DNA from: Solea solea
Lineage: Eukaryota > Chordata > Actinopteri > Pleuronectiformes > Soleidae
DNA: 64,000 nt
Direction of reading: 5' to 3'
Assembly (NCBI RefSeq): GCF_958295425.1
Contig: NC_081139.1
Coordinates: 23,418,888 to 23,482,887 of the forward strand
Shown: positions 1 to 10,300 of the stretch, in pieces
Layout of the letters: the number at the start of each line of letters is the position of its first letter
How positions within the stretch are numbered: position 1 is the stretch's first letter
Position numbers and translations under genes: made by a program
The notes under the pieces: generated by a model
Database searches by the model: none
What the model saw: the letters and a program-made list of their open reading frames with translations, nothing else
Told to the model about the DNA's origin: nothing

Positions 1-67
1 TCATAAATTTCATCTTTTGGCGGCACTGGTCTGTTGGAATGTCGGTCCTCTGTACCGTATGATTTGA
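1..67 (-). CDS. lsm14b: lsm14b exon 2, partial at left window edge
   Basis: Acceptor CACTAG at 73-68 on the minus strand, then TC completing Val and 21 further codons ([19 protein letters not shown]...). This matches the LSM14 stretch that follows the VALAK motif. The exon continues past the left edge. Confidence 0.88.
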
Positions 68-648
68 CTAGTGAAAGATTAAAAAGATGATTAAAGTTAT
101 TTGGTGAAGGAGCAATAACATTAGGTTGAATAGAGATGCTCTTATGATGAGTGACATGTTAGCACAGAGTTAAAGAAAATGCTCAGGCACCCTTTTCAAC
201 TATTAAAGTACCTTTAATGCAATGGAATAAGTGAACCAAGCAGCTGCTTGAAGCCATGTGTGTGTGTGTGTGTGGGAAAAAAAACATCTTAACATCTAGA
301 TATATTTAGATAATAGTCCAGCAAGGGCCCCATTAAAGCTTGGGCCAGCGTAGTTCTGCCATATACGACACGTTTTTAAAGGCATTTTAGTTATTTGAAA
401 AAAACGAAAGAGTGCCTTGGCGGGTTCTTTGACTTGTTAAAAGCGACATTTCGTTCAACTTCAACCTCCGTTTTTCACATGTAGCAAACAAACCATCCAC
501 GTGGCACACATTTAAACCTACCTTTGGCCAAAGCAACCGTAGACCTCTCTGTGTCCACAGAGGACAGAATTCCCTCATAACGAATCTGTGCCTTGGATAT
601 TAAACTTATTTTACTGCCGATGTAAGGAGTCCCTGCTCCGGTGCTCAT
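1..648 (-). CDS. lsm14b: lsm14b, 5' end of gene (exon 1 and part of exon 2)
   Basis: LSM14 (RAP55) proteins bind mRNA and translational repressors in P-bodies and maternal mRNP granules. The minus strand gives ATG at 648-646 followed by 42 codons beginning [19 protein letters not shown] and ending STVALAK. This is the start of the family's N-terminal LSm domain. A GT donor follows at 521-520, and the reading continues from an AG acceptor into 67-1 (KSYGTEDR...[10 protein letters not shown]). The junction codon (G + TC = Val) keeps the frame. The rest of the LSm domain, the FDF and the RGG regions lie off the left edge. The Q in SKAQIRYEG and the position next to taf4 favour LSM14B over LSM14A. 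The gene is divergent from taf4a, with about 3.0 kb between the two start codons. Family identity is firm; the B paralogue call is less so. Confidence 0.88.
68..521 (-). other. lsm14b: lsm14b intron 1
   Basis: A short intron of 454 bases. It contains a (GT)n run at about 259-274 and otherwise unremarkable AT-rich sequence. I see no other feature in it. Confidence 0.8.
522..648 (-). CDS. lsm14b: lsm14b exon 1, coding part
   Basis: Encodes residues 1-42 plus one base. The first strand of the LSm fold is visible ([19 protein letters not shown], then [12 protein letters not shown]). The donor is AAAG followed by GTAGGT. The ATG is the first in this frame next to the conserved N-terminal motif; upstream of it the minus strand runs into CpG-rich leader sequence. 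Confidence 0.9.
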
Positions 649-900
649 GTTTGCAGTGGAAATGTCTTCAAACTGATATTACCGCAGCGAACGTTAGACC
701 TTACTTTATCAGCAATGAGCATAAATAGCCCACACCTGTGCGCTCCTCTGTGCCGCTGGATCACCTGCGCGTAACAGTTCGTTTGTGTTATCTATCGGCG
801 CACACCGCCTCAGACACCGCCTCTGTCTGTGGAGTCTGTTGTGAAGACTGATGGAAGAATTTACCTCACGTTACCCCTTCCACTTATTATGATGGGAAAT
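649..900 (-). promoter_or_regulatory. lsm14b: putative lsm14b leader and promoter
   Basis: This stretch directly upstream of the lsm14b ATG is relatively GC- and CpG-rich at 745-840, in contrast to the AT-rich DNA beyond 900. On the minus strand a TATA-like CTATTTATG lies at about 722-730. The transcription start cannot be fixed from sequence; placement is by position and composition. Confidence 0.45.
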
Positions 901-1156
901 GTGTATCGCAGAAAAACATACAACTTCATTATTACCACTTTTTTTTAATTTTTTTTTATTACCGATTATTTACTGGTAATTTTAGCGCATGTGGGCTAGT
1001 ATATTGAAGAGTATGAGTACTAACCACAGTTTATCATGTTCCACAAAAACGAAACAAAACCTTAACAAGAGCTGAAGGAAATGGCCACTGACCTGAATGT
1101 GGATGTAGGTGCACAGGGCCGGCCCAGGCCTTTATGAGGCCCTATGCTGAATTTGA

Positions 1157-1159
1157 CCC

Positions 1160-1190
<31 letters not shown>

Positions 1191-1194
1191 ACAC
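1157..1194. repeat. poly-C run followed by (CA)n
   Basis: About 20 C residues run directly into nine CA units. It is a simple-sequence tract between lsm14b and the hAT MITE and a likely place for assembly length error. Confidence 0.95.
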
Positions 1195-1289
1195 TAGGAA
1201 TGCCTGTGCTTGACTTATTGATACAAAAGTAACACTATAAATTGCATTCATTGTGCTGTGTTATTTACTACAACAAAGCAATGAGACTC

Positions 1290-1897
1290 TTGTTTTTTTC
1301 TTTTTAACATTTTACAGTTCTAGCACTACTCGGCTCTACTTTGGTATCAGGCACGTGATTTTCCATTACTTCATAGTACCTCCTCAACTTAGTCGGGAAA
1401 CTGCCGTGACAATATCCAACACAAACTATTGACGGGCAAACCAGTTATTTTTCGGCGAACTAAATCCTTAGAATCAGTTGACCTAATTGTTCGGTACTTC
1501 CTGCATGACCAGAGTGCAGACTTAGTCTGACACAGTCGCTGTACTGAAATAAAGCTGAACAGGTTGTGATCGGTTCGCCATTGCTGGCTTTCGGCAGTGC
1601 ATTTGTTATTTTATAAATGTCCTTGCTAAATGTTGGATATTAATAATGCATGTTTTGGAAATCTGAAGTCTTTTTAACTGACCTACAGTTCGGCATTGTT
1701 TGGTTTGATTCTTGTGTCGGATGTCACGCTCATGACTCTTCCAGTGACGACACTCTCTGACCAATCAATAACCGCTAGTCTGTTGGCGTCGCATTTTAGT
1801 ATCTGCTCAGCTCACTTGGAACCTAAGGAACCCCAGGTACCAAAGAACGCCGTCGAGTCGACCCGAGTATAGCGCTAGAACTGTACAATTGGAAAAG
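1290..1897 (+). mobile_element. hAT-type MITE, family 1, near full-length copy
   Basis: The two ends are inverted copies. The left end reads TACAGTTCTAGCACTACTCGG, and the right end (about 1862-1897), reversed, reads CACTTTTCCAATTGTACAG followed by TTCTAGCGCTATACTCGG. No transposase ORF is present, so it is non-autonomous. Other copies or parts lie at about 2110-2240, 7060-7390, 33035-33430 and 61190-61472. I did not find a convincing 8-bp target duplication, so the superfamily is inferred from the CA...TG ends and the resemblance to fish hAT MITEs. Confidence 0.75.
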
Positions 1898-2109
1898 TGT
1901 GGTGATACTGAACATGAATTAAAAAATTACTAAATACAACAGCAGACATTGCATTTGCTGAGAACTAGTACACGTTTAATAACCATGGTTTTTAAAACTT
2001 GGAAGAGAGGCACAAATTTGCACTAAATGTGCAGTCTTCAACTACAAAATGAAACCAAATAACTTACGAAAAACTCTATTTAGATGTATCTAAAGAGATC
2101 TAAATATTT

Positions 2110-2240
2110 TAAATATATTAAAATTGCGTCAGACGTCTCTTCCTGTGACGACTTCCTCGTCACAGGACAAGTCACAACGCAACCTAACCGTGTCGTGCTG
2201 AGTCGAGCTGGTGGAAACATGCCATTAGGTAATCTGAGTA
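2110..2240 (+). mobile_element. hAT-type MITE fragment (right-end type)
   Basis: The segment GACGTCTCTTCCTGTGACG and the closing GGTGGAAACATGCCATTAG match the fragment at 7,270-7,390 (GACGTCTCTTCCTGTGACGG ... GTGGAAATACGCCATTAGAG). No coding sequence. Confidence 0.6.
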
Positions 2241-2269
2241 AAATATTAAATTTATTAACTAATTGATAT

Positions 2270-2716
2270 TATAAACAATTATACATACCATTTATTTATG
2301 TGTGGGAAGGGGTGCTTATTATATTTATAGTTAAAATTCAGCATATAAAATGCACATTGTTAACCAGTTGATATACATGTATAAATATCAACAAAAAATA
2401 AAGAATTATACAAACAGTGCTTTATTACTGTGTATTGTTGAAATTCAGTGTATAAACAGCACACTATTAAATAAAAGAAAAATATAACACAGTAAGTAAT
2501 ATTTTTATTTTTTTATTAATGAAATGTAGCATATAGAAAGGAAATCCTAGACTTTGAAGGTATTTTCATGGCCCATTATCAACTTTAGATGGAAAAGAGG
2601 GTGTATACATGGCACTACATAGAAAAGACGATGTACAAACACACTATTTGTCAGTACGCGAATAGTTAACCCAAACTAAATCCCATGACCGTCTGATAAC
2701 ACAGCAGTGCTCCCCG
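2270..2716. other. AT-rich intergenic DNA, nothing recognised
   Basis: Very AT-rich sequence between the MITE fragment and the taf4a promoter region. I see no exon, RNA gene or terminal repeat in it. Confidence 0.6.
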
Positions 2717-2757
2717 CTCTCTCTCTCTCTCTCTCTGTGTCTATCTCGCTCTCTCTT
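2717..2757 (+). repeat. (CT)n tract at the edge of the taf4a promoter
   Basis: A CT dinucleotide run interrupted by GTGTCTATCTCG, just upstream of the GC-rich region before taf4a. GA/CT tracts are common in promoters, but no specific role can be shown here. Confidence 0.85.
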
Positions 2758-3141
2758 TCAGAGAAGGGTGGGGCTCGCTCGAACGCCTCTTTACAACAGC
2801 AACTTCTCTCGCTGTGACCAAAAACAGTGCAGCCATCTTGCACGGCTCAGCGGCAGCGAATTAACTCTCAATTCCGGATCGTTAGCCCGCTGCAAACCGC
2901 GATATTTCTCCGCCGACAGTTAGTCGGTGCGATTCTGAGTCGGAACATATACTGACATGGCGTAAAGACGCCGGCGGGAGCGTAAACTTTGACGGGAAAC
3001 ATTTTAGTCTCGGCGACGATGTTGTTCCATCTCATGCATCCCGTGGACTGACAGCTGAAGCCATTGGTACCGCCTTTTAGAATGCGCGACAGCCAATCAC
3101 AGCTCGAGAAAGGCCCCCGCACGGAGACGTCCGACTGTTGT

Positions 3142-3151
3142 GCGCATGCGC
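3142..3151. promoter_or_regulatory. taf4a: NRF1-type palindrome
   Basis: Perfect palindrome GCGCATGCGC inside TGCGCATGCGCA, the consensus recognised by NRF1 dimers in CpG-island promoters. It sits about 50 bases before the second YY1 motif. Confidence 0.65.
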
Positions 3152-3204
3152 ATGTTTACTGGTAAGTACCTCACTTCTCATCATAAGCTCTCCGGACTGT
3201 GAAG

Positions 3205-3336
3205 ATGGCGGTTCACCCAGGCCCGCCGGAGGAGCCGTTTTTACACACAAACCTGAATAAAGCGGTAGTTTGTCATCTTGTCCAGGGCTGTAGACTCACA
3301 ACTGTCCGCCTTGTGTCACAACAACCACTGGGGTAG
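3205..3336 (+). CDS. small ORF in the taf4a leader (uORF or alternative N-terminus)
   Basis: ATG within the YY1 motif AAGATGGCGG begins a 43-codon ORF ending in TAG. The peptide starts MAVHPGPPEEPFLHTNLNKA and continues VVCHLVQG. Spaced residues (MA, acidic pair, F, VV, LV) line up with the N-terminus of mammalian TAF4 (MAAGSDLLDEVFFNSEVDEK, then VVSDLV). It lies in a different frame from the main ORF at 3635, so it is either a uORF or the first segment of a longer TAF4 joined by an intron between about 3,330 and 3,650. The second reading is inference; similarity is weak. Confidence 0.35.
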   Translation: MAVHPGPPEEPFLHTNLNKAVVCHLVQGCRLTTVRLVSQQPLG

Positions 3337-3634
3337 GCGCGAAACAGCCGGTAATTACACAGTTATAGTTCCGGGACTATTAGGGGTTTTGCGCGAGCTA
3401 ATGTCCAGCTGGTTACTTGGTCAAGACGGTTGCTAAAAGCAGGTACGCTGTAAACTACTTATGTTGTTTTCCTTCTTTGTGTCTCGAAAAGAGTGTGTAC
3501 ACAAGAACAAGCAGTAGAAGTGTCAGAGTCCTGCTGCCTCCCCATCACATGCAAGGTTGTTTGTGTGTCTTCTGAACAAGTTGAAGCGCTGGGGGTCTCA
3601 TCGTACATGATAACAAGGTCCCCATGGTCCAACC

Positions 3635-4319
3635 ATGGACGCGTCGACAGCCAGCACGGACTCCGCCACTGGACTCGACCCTGGCAAAAAAGCACTTGTT
3701 GACGGCGGCGGTTCAGTTTCTCTCCCTAATCATCAGGGGAGAGTAGGCTCACACTCAGTGCAGACTTTCAATGGGAGCCAAACTATGATGAACTCTCACG
3801 ATTCAGGAAGCGCTGCTGCCGCCTCTGCTGCTGTCCCTCACGGGGGGACAGTGACAAGCAACAGTGGTAGTCCTGCAGCTGTCGACAGTGGACCAGTGTC
3901 TGCTAATAAAGGGCTGCCCGGTGCGTCCAACAGTGTCATCCAGACGCCTCTCATGAACTCAGCCCAGTCTGTGAGCCAGACAGCAGCAGCACCAGCAACA
4001 GCCACTGTGACTCTGGTCAGGCCGCCAACTCTGAATGGGAACAATAATGTCATGGTTGCCCACACATCAGGACAGTCAGGTGTCGTAAACAACGGCCAGG
4101 CGTCCAACAGGTCGCACATTATTAAGGCAGAGCCGCCCACAACTTTAATACAGTCAGCACCGCAGCCGGCTGCTGCCGTCAGCGCTTCCCGGAGTCCGGC
4201 GAATGTGGCTGCCGCCGGTCCGGGAGGTATCCGAGCTTTAACGCCTCAGATGTTGGCCCCGAGGCTGCCGCAGACGAACCCGGGTCAGCCCAGCATACAC
4301 AACATCCAGCTGCCCCCCG
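3635..4319 (+). CDS. taf4a: taf4a coding exon 1
   Basis: Residues 1-228. Low complexity, rich in Ser, Ala, Asn and Pro, with FNGSQTMMNSH (compare LNGSAALLNSH in mammals), HIIKAEPP, and the conserved end IRALTPQMLAPRLPQ...NIQLPPG. It is shorter than the mammalian first exon, which holds long Ala/Pro/Gly tracts. ATG 3635 (ACCATGG context) is the first in frame after TAA 3611-3613. Donor CCCG followed by GTGAGT. Confidence 0.85.
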
Positions 4320-7300
4320 GTGAGTGAAGAGATGGCATTTCCAAACTTATTTTTTAGTTGTTGTTCAACTTTTTATTTGCTTTTTAAACTTGATATGGAA
4401 TAATGGAATAAGTTGCTATACATGTCCCATTTATAATTTACACACTTATTTATTCAAAAATATGTATATATGTATATATTTTTTAATTTATATATGTATA
4501 TATATATGTTTTTTAATTTATATATATATATAAATATATATATATACATACATATATAGATATAGTTCAACTCAACTCAACTCAATTGCGAGTTGAAACA
4601 CGTTTTTGTCAAAATGTCATACGAAAAAGAAAAGAAAAAAAATAAATTAGTATGATGAAATGATGTATTGTACCATGAATATATGTATTCTGTGGGTAAT
4701 GGGGGCGGGACTAGATAAGCTTTTGCTTCTCCCGCTTTCCCTTTCAGTTATGTGTATTGTGTGGACTACACTAAGATGATGGGTGATGATGAGTGATCTA
4801 ACGGACATGACCGAAATAAATAAACATAAATAAACATACATACATACATACATTGCTCATAAAGATTAAGACAATTATTATTCGTATATTCAAAATTCGC
4901 ATTATAAATCAATTACTAAATTAATCGTCAACTATTTTGGTAAGGGTTTGAGTGTTTCAAAAACAATTATAATTCAAACAAGCTTTCTGATTTTTCAGGT
5001 TCTTAAATGTGAATATTTTCCTGGTTTCTTTGGTCCATACAACAAATAAATAATTCAAAACGAACAATTTGGATTTTTTAGAAAAACTTTATAAAGAATG
5101 TTTTGGAAGCACCTTTATAGAAAAAAATAATATATTTTTTTAATTTAATGAAATCATGGATATCTTATGTTGACTTATTAATTGGGCAGAATTTTGCCAT
5201 TTTTAATAATCAATAAAAAAAGGAATATCCAGCCAATTTCTCATTAACTTGATAAATTCACAAGTTGAGAGTTAAGTCTCTTCAATACTTGTTTCATGTA
5301 GTTAATCTTAAATTTATCTTAAGAGAGAAGGACCATTTGTTTCAGTTCAATACATTTTGTTGTGTATCGTTTGTTATTATTTAAATGTTAAATTTAAGAA
5401 AATAAAGATTGAGAAGAATGTGATTCGCGTGAATTTTGAATAGATGATGAAATCATTGTTCATCAAACATTTAAAACACTGCGTCTGTTTGGTGTGATGT
5501 TTACTCTCCACATTAGTTCAGCCGTGCACTGATGACACTGCCTCTATCAAATTACTTTCCAGCTGTCTAATGTATTTTTCTGACATGGTTCAGGGATGGT
5601 GCTTGTACGCAGTGAGAGCGGACAGCTGCTGATGATTCCTCAGCAGGCTCTGGCCCAAATGCAGGCTCAGGCTCAGACACAGGGAGGCATGGCACCTCGG
5701 ACCGCTACGCCCACTAACGTGTCACCTGCTCAGGTAAGGTCACACAAGCCCCTTTCTTAGACTCAAACCCTGGAAAATGTTCTGAGACTTAAGTCCAGAC
5801 CTTCTCCAAAGTTTGCAGTTATCACATGCGGACATTGTCTCGGTGAGATATGTTCAAAACAGCAGTTGAATCCAGAGAATCCTGCCAAGGAGGTGACATC
5901 TGGCTTCAGCATGCAGTTCAGGACACTCAACAGTTCACTTGCCGTGGTTTCTGCTGCTGTGTTCTCTTATGAACTGAGTTAGATATTAAACAGAAATCAA
6001 ACTAGGGAGCTGCCCAGAGACTCTCCAGAGTGACATGTGCGGATGTTTGCGTTTACACACACAGCCCCTCCAGACAATCTTCAAAGAATGTCTGGAGTTC
6101 AGTGAATCCAGCTACAGTCTGCCCAGGAAAGGTTTTTATCTCTGCATGCTTAGGTGCCATGTGCAACATTATAGCCCATAGTCAGCTGGCTTTCCTGTCA
6201 ATATAACAGGCTATAGTTTTATTACTCTTATTTTTTTCTTTATAAAAATTCTTAAATTCAGCTCCACATATGGGTGCCGACATAACCCCAGCGTTTAAGA
6301 GCCCCAAACATGTAAAACTGAAACTTAAGATTGATGATGAGGCTGCTGCTAACATAGTTTATGTTTGAAAATCTCTATTAAAACTTAATTTCATTTTCAC
6401 CTCGTTCTTACCATTGTTTTTTACTTGTTATTAGTACTTTCTAAAATGGCAGAGGAGAAAACCAGCTTCCCGTTTACTCCTGTATTCACATGGCATTTGT
6501 ACCTGTATGGTCACAGCAGATTATTTATCACTCGAGTCTGAAATGCTCATCTGGATGCAGATTTTTTAAAATCTGAAAAACCTGTTTTCAAATGAAGACT
6601 GAAACAGCCTGGATGTAGCCTTAAGGAAGCGCCTGTTGAGTGTAATATTGGATCAGTTGAAGCCAGGTATATATAAAGCACTGGTGTCATAATAATATAA
6701 TATACTGTATATTCAGTGATGATCAGTACAAATGTAAACAGTAAGTGCCTTTTTGATTGAAAGAAAATGCTTTGCCACATTATATCAAGTTTGCTTTTGC
6801 CTTCTCTCTCAGTCTCCTGGAAACATCAGCAGACAAGTGGCTCCCAGCACCATCATCCGACAGAGCTGCCCGGCTCCAACGACACTCCCTGCAACCACCA
6901 CTCTTCACAGACCTCCTATTCTTCAGGTAGATGTGTCTGTACATGGTAACTTGTCACATTATTTTCATTCGTGTTATTGCCTATCACCAAGCACACAGAA
7001 AGCTAACATCTCTGATTCAAGTCCATCTGAGTTACATAAAGTATAAATGATTGAAATTAGTTTTAACTGATCTACAGTTCGGCACTGTTCGGCTTGATTT
7101 CTGTCCATACGTCTCCGGAGCACAGCCTCCTACTCCACAGACTACAGCGGCAGCAGTCTGTGATGCCGCTCGCGATCGCCGGTGCTGTCCCTAAATACAC
7201 CAGACTCCTCCTTGGTGGTTGTTAAGTAGTTTTAAGTGATCTACAGTTCGGTGCTGTTCGGCTTGTGTGTGGGACGTCTCTTCCTGTGACGGCACTCTGG

Positions 7301-10300
7301 CCAGGTACTTTGCTAGTGGAAACTTAAACCGTGACGTGGCGTGGCGAGGCAAGTAGAGCCTGTGGAAATACGCCATTAGAGGTAGACTTATAGATAGACT
7401 TATCAAGATTGTCTCATTAAGGGCACAAGACTATCTCTGAGAAGTTAGGATAAAATCTGAAAAATCAAACACCGTTAACTCCAACGCCTTTCGTCTAGTA
7501 AGACTTCTTTAACTAATGATAACTAGTCCTTTATAAAACTGCAGGTTTTTATTTGAATGTCAGTGCCTCTGGGGGTTTCGTGTTCATGAGGAATTAAATA
7601 GATGATGGAGCTGGTGTAATAACACCAGCACAAGTACAACATGGAAAGGTTGTCATTCCATCGCAGGGCAGACTTCCAGAGACAAACAACCATTCAAACA
7701 CACACACACACACACCTACAGGCAATTTAGAGGCTTCAATTATTCCAACCTCAATCTGAATGTTTATGGACTGTGGGAGGAAGCTACAGTAACTCGAGAA
7801 CAGACACACAGACACGACACAGCATGAAACATAATTGTCAGTCAAAATGTCTCCATTTAAATGTATAAAATTCAATTATTTCCCACAATAAAATGAACAC
7901 AAACATTTTCAACAAAATGGGGAGCAGAGCATTCAGACGCTCTCCCCCCAGCTCTGGAATTCCCTCCCTCCTGACCTCTGAAACAGACTCCCTCCCACAT
8001 TTCAAATCAAAACTAAAAACTCACCTTTTCAGAAAATTATACTCTCACTGACCACACAGCACTATTAAATTTCATTGTCTTTTATTATTTTATTTTAATG
8101 TAATTTATTCTATTTTTACTTTGCTCTTGTGTGTAAGGTGACCTTGAGTGTCGGTAAGGCGCTAACAAATAAAATGTATTACAAAATGTGCTACTTGTTG
8201 CACAGTGAGAATGAATGCCTATCTTAAACCTTGTTTCCTGAATTTGCCACAGTCAAACTGTTCTAATGTATGTATATTTTTATCAATGCTCTCAGCCCGA
8301 GAGCTCAGGATAAGCTCTACTCACAAAATGATCCAATATATTAAATACTGAATGAATAAAAAAGCGATATCATTGTGGCTTTCAATAAAATGTCCAGCAA
8401 TAACAAGGTGGGATAGCTTATTGCCCCATGGTACTGCGTCCAGCAAGCTTGGTGTGAAAAAATAATTGAATGATTGAATGAGTTTTTCATTTTTTATTAA
8501 AGTAGGCTTAATGTTTCAAAACCTCAGACCTCAGTTTGCCGGTTGTACCACTCCACCACTAACTTCTTGCTAGCAGCTGAAATCCTCTTTTGAGAAAGAC
8601 AACTGTGCAGGAGAACCACCCCTGATCCTTATAGGGAACTAAACATTTGTTTAATATAGCTGAGCAACTTTGAAACTACTATATGACCACATTCTCTATT
8701 ATTGACTTCCCCAAATATTTCAGCAATTTACATAGCATGCAATTGTGTTTCCTCTGTATTGACTTCAACATCTACATGTATCTGTTCCCAGAGCTCAGTT
8801 GGGGCTCCAGTACCAGGAATGACACCCAGGACCGCCAGCCAAACAGCTGGGACCACGGTTACCTCGGTAACAGTGAGCAAAGTGAGTCATGCATGATTCA
8901 AGAGACACACATGTACTGTAAAGCCGGATTTTTTCTCCTTTGCATGGCATTTATAAATGTGCTCAGTGGAAGTAATTGATGTAAAAATGGTAATGTGCTT
9001 AGTACCATCTCCATCTTGACGTTTCATCTTAAGTCGCTTTTTCTGCTTTTTCTCTACGCAGTACATATTACTATGACACCACCATAAACATCCATCCACT
9101 GTCTACCACTTTATCCTCACTGTTTTTAATCAAAACTCATCCCCGATGCTCCCCCCTCCCCTCTCCCGGCCATTTGTTTTCAATGGATCCGATGAACACA
9201 AGCCATGGAGCCATGTCATTTTTTTGCATGCTTCTGTGCCATTTGAAAAAATGGCACAGAAAAAAAGCCACTCCGGTGTTTACTCGTGTTGCGGCCCCCT
9301 CACACAGTCAGACAGTCGTTTCTGCTTCCTCCGACAATGGTTTTTTTGTCTGCTTCTTTTTTCGCCAGCTCTGCCATGATGAACGGCTAAAATAATGCTA
9401 TCGCTGCCTTGATCTTATAGCCAGTACCTGCCTAGGGGGTGTGTGTGTAGTGCTTAGTGAATTGGGACCACATTTGGCGTGTGAGTAGAAAGCCTCCACT
9501 GCTGAACGTTTTGCTTCATTTCATTTCATTCAGACAGTACACATGATTACAGCCGTAACAATGAGTGAACCATGCTCGGTTTTTTGGCATTAGAGCTCTT
9601 GCTCTCACTGCAATACAAACAGCAAAAATGATCTTTTACCACAGTTTCAACAAATACAACACTTCCTGTTTCTATTTTAAAGTAAACAAGCTTGGACTTA
9701 ACCACTTAATCAACTACATGAAGTTCTGAACCTTGGTATAAGGAAACATTCTCTATCTAGTCCTCTCCCAGCACAGATATAGATACAAATAAACAAGATG
9801 ATAGCACTGATCAGGATGACACAATGTAACTGTAGGTGGGTGGTTACACAGACATGACTCAAAACTGTCACTGGAGAGAAAATTGAAAATGTGGAGCAAC
9901 TAGTTAAGTTTATGCAACTTGCATACAATTAAGACCTTATATAATATGAGATGTTTTGTGTTTCTGACAGGAGACAATGGAGAATGTAAAGAAATGTAAG
10001 AACTTCCTGGCAACATTGATAAAGCTGGCTTCCAGTGGGAAGCAGACGACAGAGACTGCGGCCATTGTGAGAGAGCTGGTCAAGGAGCTGCTGGTGAGTG
10101 AGCTCGATGCATATGAAAGACACAAAGAGACACATCATTTGTAGTTGTGTAACCTGCGCGTACGACAGCTCTCAGCCAAATGTGTTTTTGTGTTGTAAAA
10201 AAAGGAGGGCAAATTGGAAGCTGAGGAATTCACCAGCAGATTGTACAAAGAGCTTAATTCTTCACCCCAACCATACCTTGTGCCTTTCCTTAAGGTGAGA

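Larger units (their letters stand above)
2750..3490 (+). promoter_or_regulatory. taf4a: taf4a promoter and 5' UTR region (CpG-rich)
   Basis: A CpG-rich TATA-less region. Seen directly: a YY1-type GCAGCCATCTTG at 2829-2840, an inverted CCAAT box at 3063-3067, a CCAAT box at 3093-3097, a palindromic NRF1 site GCGCATGCGC at 3142-3151, and a second YY1-type motif in the opposite orientation, AAGATGGCGG, at 3202-3211. This is the usual makeup of a housekeeping RNA polymerase II promoter. The YY1 and NRF1 spacing suggests initiation near 3,150-3,210. A GGTAAGTACC donor-like site at 3161-3170 could begin a 5' UTR intron ending at the pyrimidine-rich stretch before 3491; this is inference. Confidence 0.7.
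6927..8791 (+). other. taf4a: taf4a intron 3
   Basis: About 1.9 kb. It holds the hAT MITE fragments, a reversed LINE/SINE tail and a LINE ORF2 remnant, each listed separately. The rest is AT-rich with nothing recognised. Confidence 0.75.

Noticed and set aside
3493..3702. 69-codon ORF overlapping the taf4a start
   Set aside because: It is in a different frame from the conserved TAF4 reading and ends inside exon 1. It could at most be an overlapping uORF.
3838..4140. 100-codon ORF antisense to taf4a exon 1
   Set aside because: A shadow of the low-complexity Ser/Ala/Thr coding strand; no independent support.
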